NCBI GenBank assembly: GCA_964606415.1
Contig: CAZSGN010000018.1
Span: 1-18,635, forward strand
Origin: CAZSGN01 sp964606415
GTDB lineage: Bacteria > Bacteroidota > Bacteroidia > Bacteroidales > JBBRXJ01
Direction: 5' to 3'
Length of the DNA stretch: 18,635 nucleotides
Below are positions 14,905-18,635 of this stretch, one piece after another. The notes under the pieces are model-generated. The model was not told the origin of the DNA, did not search any database, and saw only the letters and a program-made list of their open reading frames with translations. How positions within the stretch are numbered: the first letter of the stretch is position 1; every line of letters begins with the position of its first letter. A program made the translations under genes and the position numbers.

Positions 14905-15645
14905 ATGCAGACACACCCATCATTCAAGGAAATAAAAGGAGCGGTTTTTGATCTTGACGGGGTCATCACGAAAACAATGATTATTCATGCTAAAGCATGG
15001 AAGCAAATGTTTGATGAATATTTTAAAGAATATAACAAATTTCACGCTGCAAAACAGCCACCTCTGGACATTGAAAAAGAATATCCCCCATATATAGATG
15101 GCATACCTCGTGAAGATGGTGTAAGAAATTTATTAAAACATCGGGGTATCATCTTACCAGAGGGAACCATAGATGATCCGCCCGGAAGAGAAACCATCTG
15201 GGGACTGAGCAATAAAAAACTTTATCTATTCACAGATCTTGTCAATCGTGATGGGGTTGAAACATACCCGGCTACTATTAATAAAATATATCAATGGCGA
15301 AAATTGGGAATCCGCACCGCTGTCATATCATCAAGTCAATCCTGCTGCTATATATTAGATCAATCGGGCATCCTGCACCTTTTCGATGCCGTTGTTGATG
15401 GAAAAACATCCAAAGATTTGAATTTAAAAGGCAAGCCACATCCTGATATTTTTCTTGAGGCAGCTCATCAAATCCAATCTCCGCCTGAGCAATCGATTGC
15501 TATTGAAGACGCAACCTCAGGTGTTGAAGCAGCAAAAAGAGCACTTTATCACACAGTAATCGGGATTAACAGGCAAAATCAGGAGCAAGCACTCTATCAT
15601 CATGGCGCAGATATTGTGGTTTCTTCCTTAAAAGAAATTAAATAA
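14905..15645 (+). CDS. Beta-phosphoglucomutase-like HAD hydrolase
   Basis: A 246-residue cytoplasmic HAD superfamily IA protein with the beta-phosphoglucomutase look; such enzymes interconvert beta-glucose 1-phosphate and glucose 6-phosphate. All four HAD motifs are present: VFDLDGVIT (nucleophile D16, acid/base D18), ISSSQ (S142-S144), GKPHPD (K177) and IEDATSG (E201, D202). The cap (about 25-120) has DGIPREDGVRNLL and LPEGTIDDPPG, a pattern I know from the subgroup usually paired with GH65 disaccharide phosphorylases (trehalose, kojibiose or maltose). No GH65 gene is in the window; it could lie elsewhere. A plain sugar phosphatase is the alternative. A possible promoter precedes it, and 171 nt without a clear terminator separate it from the GH88 gene. 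Confidence 0.85.
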   Translation: MQTHPSFKEIKGAVFDLDGVITKTMIIHAKAWKQMFDEYFKEYNKFHAAKQPPLDIEKEYPPYIDGIPREDGVRNLLKHRGIILPEGTIDDPPGRETIWGLSNKKLYLFTDLVNRDGVETYPATINKIYQWRKLGIRTAVISSSQSCCYILDQSGILHLFDAVVDGKTSKDLNLKGKPHPDIFLEAAHQIQSPPEQSIAIEDATSGVEAAKRALYHTVIGINRQNQEQALYHHGADIVVSSLKEIK

Positions 15646-15816
15646 ACCCTTTATATCTATTTAATTTTGACACCCTCACATAATTTATTACTATTACAAC
15701 AACGATATTCATAAAAGGCCAAAGAATAAGATATAACCATATAAAATATATTGATTTTTATTATTTTTACTTTATTAAAATTTTTGCCTATTCTTTAAAC
15801 CCTAAACAAAATACTT

Positions 15817-17010
15817 ATGAGAATCATTAATCTTTTCATGATTGCAACCTTATTAATAAGTTTAATCTCTTGTCAACAACAAACAAATCCCGAGGCAATG
15901 AAAGAAATAATTGATGAGCAAATGGATTTTGCAGCGCATCAATATAAAAAATTAAACAAGCTGGCAGCTGAAGACAGCGTTAAAGTGCCGCGAAATAATA
16001 TAAACGGAAAAGTAACATTGGTCAAGCCGGCTGACTGGACCAGTGGTTTCTACCCCGGAATTCTTTGGTTCCTTGCCGAATACCATAATGATCCTTTTTG
16101 GCAAAAAGCAGCCAAAGAACAAACAGCAAAATTAAAAGATCAAAAAGAGAATATATATACTCATGATTTGGGCTTTATGCTTTATTGCAGCTACGGTAAC
16201 GGGTATCACCTAACCAATGATTCCAGCTACGCGGATATTCTGATGGAAGGAGCTTATTCTTTGATTTCCCGCTACAATGACACTGTCGGATTAATTCGTT
16301 CCTGGGATCATGGCGAATGGGAATATCCTGTCATTATTGATAACATGATGAATCTCGAATATCTTTTCTGGGCATTTGATTATTCAGGAGATTCTGTTTT
16401 TTACAATATCGCCCTTAACCATGCTGACAAAACATTGGAAAATCACTTTCGGGAAGACTACAGCAGCTATCACGTACTGGACTACGACCCCTTATCCGGC
16501 GAAATATTATCCAAGGGCACTCACCAGGGCGCCTCAGATGAGTCTGCCTGGGCACGTGGACAAGCTTGGGGACTCTATGGTTACGTAATGATGTACAGGG
16601 AAACAAAAAATAAACGATACCTGACACTGGCGAAAAATATTGCAAAATACATGCTCTATCATGAGAACATGCCGGATGATCTGATCCCCTACTGGGATTT
16701 TAACAGACCTGGAGAAGAACGCGATGTATCTGCAGCCAGCATTACAGCATCAGCACTACTTGAATTACAAAAATATACAACCGATGCACTAAGCAAAAAT
16801 TTTACCGGATATGCAGAAACCATCATTCAAAATCTGTCAAATCCTCCGTATAACAATAAAAATAAAGAAGATACCTATTTTGTGCTTAACTCAAGTGTAG
16901 GAGCAAAACCAGACAACAGTGAAGTTGGAATTCCCATTATTTATGCAGATTATTACTTTCTCGAAGCGCTTCTAAGATATCAGGACTGGATCCTTGAAGA
17001 AAACGAATGA
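15817..17010 (+). CDS. GH88 unsaturated glucuronyl hydrolase, lipoprotein
   Basis: A 397-residue enzyme of family GH88. These release the unsaturated uronic acid from the non-reducing end of oligosaccharides left by polysaccharide lyases, by hydrating the double bond. The two catalytic aspartates are visible in THDLGF (D117) and IDNMMN (D175). Other family marks are WTSGFYPGILW (74-84), QGASDESAWARGQAWGLYGY (237-256) and PYWDFNRP with RDVSAAS (291-308). An N-terminal signal peptide with lipobox LISC (C19) predicts a lipoprotein; the residues after the Cys do not form an acidic surface-export signal, so periplasmic location is likely. No lyase or SusC/SusD pair is nearby, so the parent polysaccharide is unknown. 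glgB starts 49 nt downstream without a terminator. Confidence 0.92.
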   Translation: MRIINLFMIATLLISLISCQQQTNPEAMKEIIDEQMDFAAHQYKKLNKLAAEDSVKVPRNNINGKVTLVKPADWTSGFYPGILWFLAEYHNDPFWQKAAKEQTAKLKDQKENIYTHDLGFMLYCSYGNGYHLTNDSSYADILMEGAYSLISRYNDTVGLIRSWDHGEWEYPVIIDNMMNLEYLFWAFDYSGDSVFYNIALNHADKTLENHFREDYSSYHVLDYDPLSGEILSKGTHQGASDESAWARGQAWGLYGYVMMYRETKNKRYLTLAKNIAKYMLYHENMPDDLIPYWDFNRPGEERDVSAASITASALLELQKYTTDALSKNFTGYAETIIQNLSNPPYNNKNKEDTYFVLNSSVGAKPDNSEVGIPIIYADYYFLEALLRYQDWILEENE

Positions 17011-17059
17011 ATCAACTATTGTGGCATTGATATTGTGAGAAGCAAGGATAAAAAATAAT

Positions 17060-18635
17060 ATGCAACCAAAACCTTTTTTTGTTAAAAACGACCCGTGGCT
17101 GGAACCCTATTCACCAAAAATTGAACAACGTCTACATCAGTACCAGCAAAAAAAAGAAGAACTAACAGGCAAAAATGGCCGACTCTCCGAATTCGCCAAT
17201 GGTCATCTTTTTTACGGATTGCATCATAATGAGGATGGATGGATCATCAGGGAATGGGCTCCAAATGCCACATCAATTTTTCTTATCGGATCATTCAATG
17301 ACTGGCGACCAGTTCCCGGTTATCAATTTACACGGCAATCAAACGATATATGGGAACTCCACCTGCCTCATAATGCCATGAGCCATCAATCCTTATTTCA
17401 ATTACACATCGAATGGCCAGGAGGTGCAGGGACACGATTGCCTTCTTATACCAAAAGAGCCGTTCAGGACCCGGACACCCTTATTTTTTCGGCTCAGGCA
17501 TGGGTGCCTGATGAACCTTATGAATGGGAACATGAACATAAGCGTCAATTTCATTCAAACGCATATATCTACGAGGCCCATGTTGGCATGTCAGGTGAAG
17601 AACCCAGGGTTAGCAGTTTCAACGAGTTCAGAGAACATATCCTCCCCAGGATAGCAGAAAACGGGTATAATACCATCCAACTGATGGCCATCCAGGAACA
17701 CCCCTATTATGGCTCATTTGGATATCATGTTTCCAATTTCTTTGCTGTATCTTCGCGCTTTGGCACTCCCGATGAGCTAAAACAATTGATTGACGAAGCT
17801 CATTCTTACGGCTTAATGGTCATCATGGATTTGGTTCATTCCCATGCTGTAAAAAACGAGCATGAAGGCCTTGCTTTATTTGACGGAACACCCTATCAAT
17901 ATTTTCATGATGGCCCGCGAAGAGAACACCAGGCATGGGACTCATTATGTTTCGACTATGGTAAAAACCAGGTTTTACATTACCTCCTTTCAAATTGTAA
18001 ATTCTGGCTTGACGAATATCATTTAGATGGCTTCAGATTTGATGGGGTCACCAGTATGTTGTACCTTGATCATGGTTTATCAAGAGATTTTAGGTCTTAT
18101 AATGACTATTATGATAACGGACAAGATGAAGATGCGATCACTTACCTAAGACTGGCCAATGAATTAATACACGAAACCCAACCACAAGCCATTACAGTTG
18201 CAGAAGAAATGAGTGGCATGCCTGGCATAGCAACACCCCTTGAACATGGAGGGTATGGCTTTGATTACCGCCTTGCTATGGGAACTCCCGATTATTGGAT
18301 TAAAATTATTAAGGAGCTTGCGGATGAAGAATGGAACGTCAGTGAAATGTTCCGTGAACTCACCAATAAAAGAGCTGATGAGAAAACCATTGGGTATGCA
18401 GAATCACATGACCAGGCCTTGGTTGGAGATAAAACCATCATTTTTCGTTTGATGGATCAGGAAATGTATTTTTCAATGGCTGAAGATCAGGAAAGCCTTG
18501 TGGTTGACCGCGGCATTGCTCTCCATAAAATGATCCGGCTCATTACCCTGGCAACAGCAGGCAACGGCTATCTGAATTTTATGGGCAATGAATTTGGCCA
18601 CCCGGAATGGATTGATTTTCCCAGGGAAGGAAATA
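17060..18635 (+). CDS. glgB: 1,4-alpha-glucan branching enzyme (partial, runs off the window)
   Basis: Cuts alpha-1,4-glucan chains and rejoins them as alpha-1,6 branches in glycogen; cytoplasmic, GH13. The first 525 codons are present with no stop; relatives in Bacteroidales are about 670 residues, so roughly 145 are missing beyond the right edge. The N-terminal NDPWLEP and a CBM48 domain (about 55-150, with REWAPNA and GSFNDW) precede the barrel. GH13 regions: VIMDLVHSHAVKN (254-266), DGFRFDGVTSM with nucleophile D328, VAEEMSGMP with acid/base E382, and YAESHDQ with D451. The layout is that of the eukaryote-like branching enzymes, not of E. coli GlgB. The ATG is preceded by AAGGA (17044-17048), a rare Shine-Dalgarno-like site here. 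It may share a transcript with the GH88 gene. Confidence 0.95.
   Translation, partial: MQPKPFFVKNDPWLEPYSPKIEQRLHQYQQKKEELTGKNGRLSEFANGHLFYGLHHNEDGWIIREWAPNATSIFLIGSFNDWRPVPGYQFTRQSNDIWELHLPHNAMSHQSLFQLHIEWPGGAGTRLPSYTKRAVQDPDTLIFSAQAWVPDEPYEWEHEHKRQFHSNAYIYEAHVGMSGEEPRVSSFNEFREHILPRIAENGYNTIQLMAIQEHPYYGSFGYHVSNFFAVSSRFGTPDELKQLIDEAHSYGLMVIMDLVHSHAVKNEHEGLALFDGTPYQYFHDGPRREHQAWDSLCFDYGKNQVLHYLLSNCKFWLDEYHLDGFRFDGVTSMLYLDHGLSRDFRSYNDYYDNGQDEDAITYLRLANELIHETQPQAITVAEEMSGMPGIATPLEHGGYGFDYRLAMGTPDYWIKIIKELADEEWNVSEMFRELTNKRADEKTIGYAESHDQALVGDKTIIFRLMDQEMYFSMAEDQESLVVDRGIALHKMIRLITLATAGNGYLNFMGNEFGHPEWIDFPREGN

Overview
The window reads as AT-rich chromosomal DNA of a member of the Bacteroidota, probably a marine or sediment Bacteroidales/Marinilabiliales-type organism. 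The evidence is: the long DUF2723 membrane protein and the methyltransferase-like/sugar-transferase fusion, both families I associate with this phylum; a GlgB that closely resembles the eukaryote-like branching enzymes of Bacteroidales; a lipoprotein GH88 enzyme; promoters of the TTTG / TAnnTTTG type rather than the sigma70 type; and few Shine-Dalgarno sequences. The exact genus cannot be read from the window. Most genes are recognisable families. No CRISPR array, rRNA, tRNA, transposase or phage gene was found.

Layout. 1-817: a gene-free stretch that holds a long imperfect hairpin with attC-like ends (49-179), a small GC-rich palindrome and two perfect hairpins. 818-1342 (+): a hexapeptide-repeat acyltransferase. 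1334-8522 (-): a long co-oriented block, read from high to low coordinates as sugar transferase, crtI, crtB, ispH, vanZ-like, NodB-like deacetylase, FemAB-like acyltransferase. 8532-8898: a divergent promoter region. 8899-12153 (+): the DUF2723 membrane protein, ending at a strong bidirectional terminator and a small tandem-repeat patch. 12343-14673 (-): hisIE followed 9 nt later by cstA. 14905-18635 (+): a beta-phosphoglucomutase-like HAD phosphatase, a GH88 unsaturated glucuronyl hydrolase lipoprotein and the first 525 codons of glgB, which runs off the end.

How the genes may work together. IspH makes IPP/DMAPP, and CrtB and CrtI turn prenyl diphosphate into a coloured C40 carotenoid, so three isoprenoid steps lie together. 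The flanking genes (phosphoglycosyl-transferase-type sugar transferase, VanZ-like protein, NodB-like and FemAB-like proteins, the hexapeptide acyltransferase) point to envelope or surface polysaccharide work, which also uses an isoprenoid carrier. The right-hand genes deal with sugars: a sugar-phosphate mutase, an uronic-acid disaccharide hydrolase and the glycogen branching enzyme. They lack the usual partners (GH65 phosphorylase, polysaccharide lyase, SusC/D, other glg genes) within the window.

The least explained signals are the attC-like hairpin at the left edge, the fusion that replaces the normal membrane anchor of the sugar transferase, and the tightly packed ispH-vanZ-deacetylase-FemAB group. 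No clear new defence or mobile system is visible.
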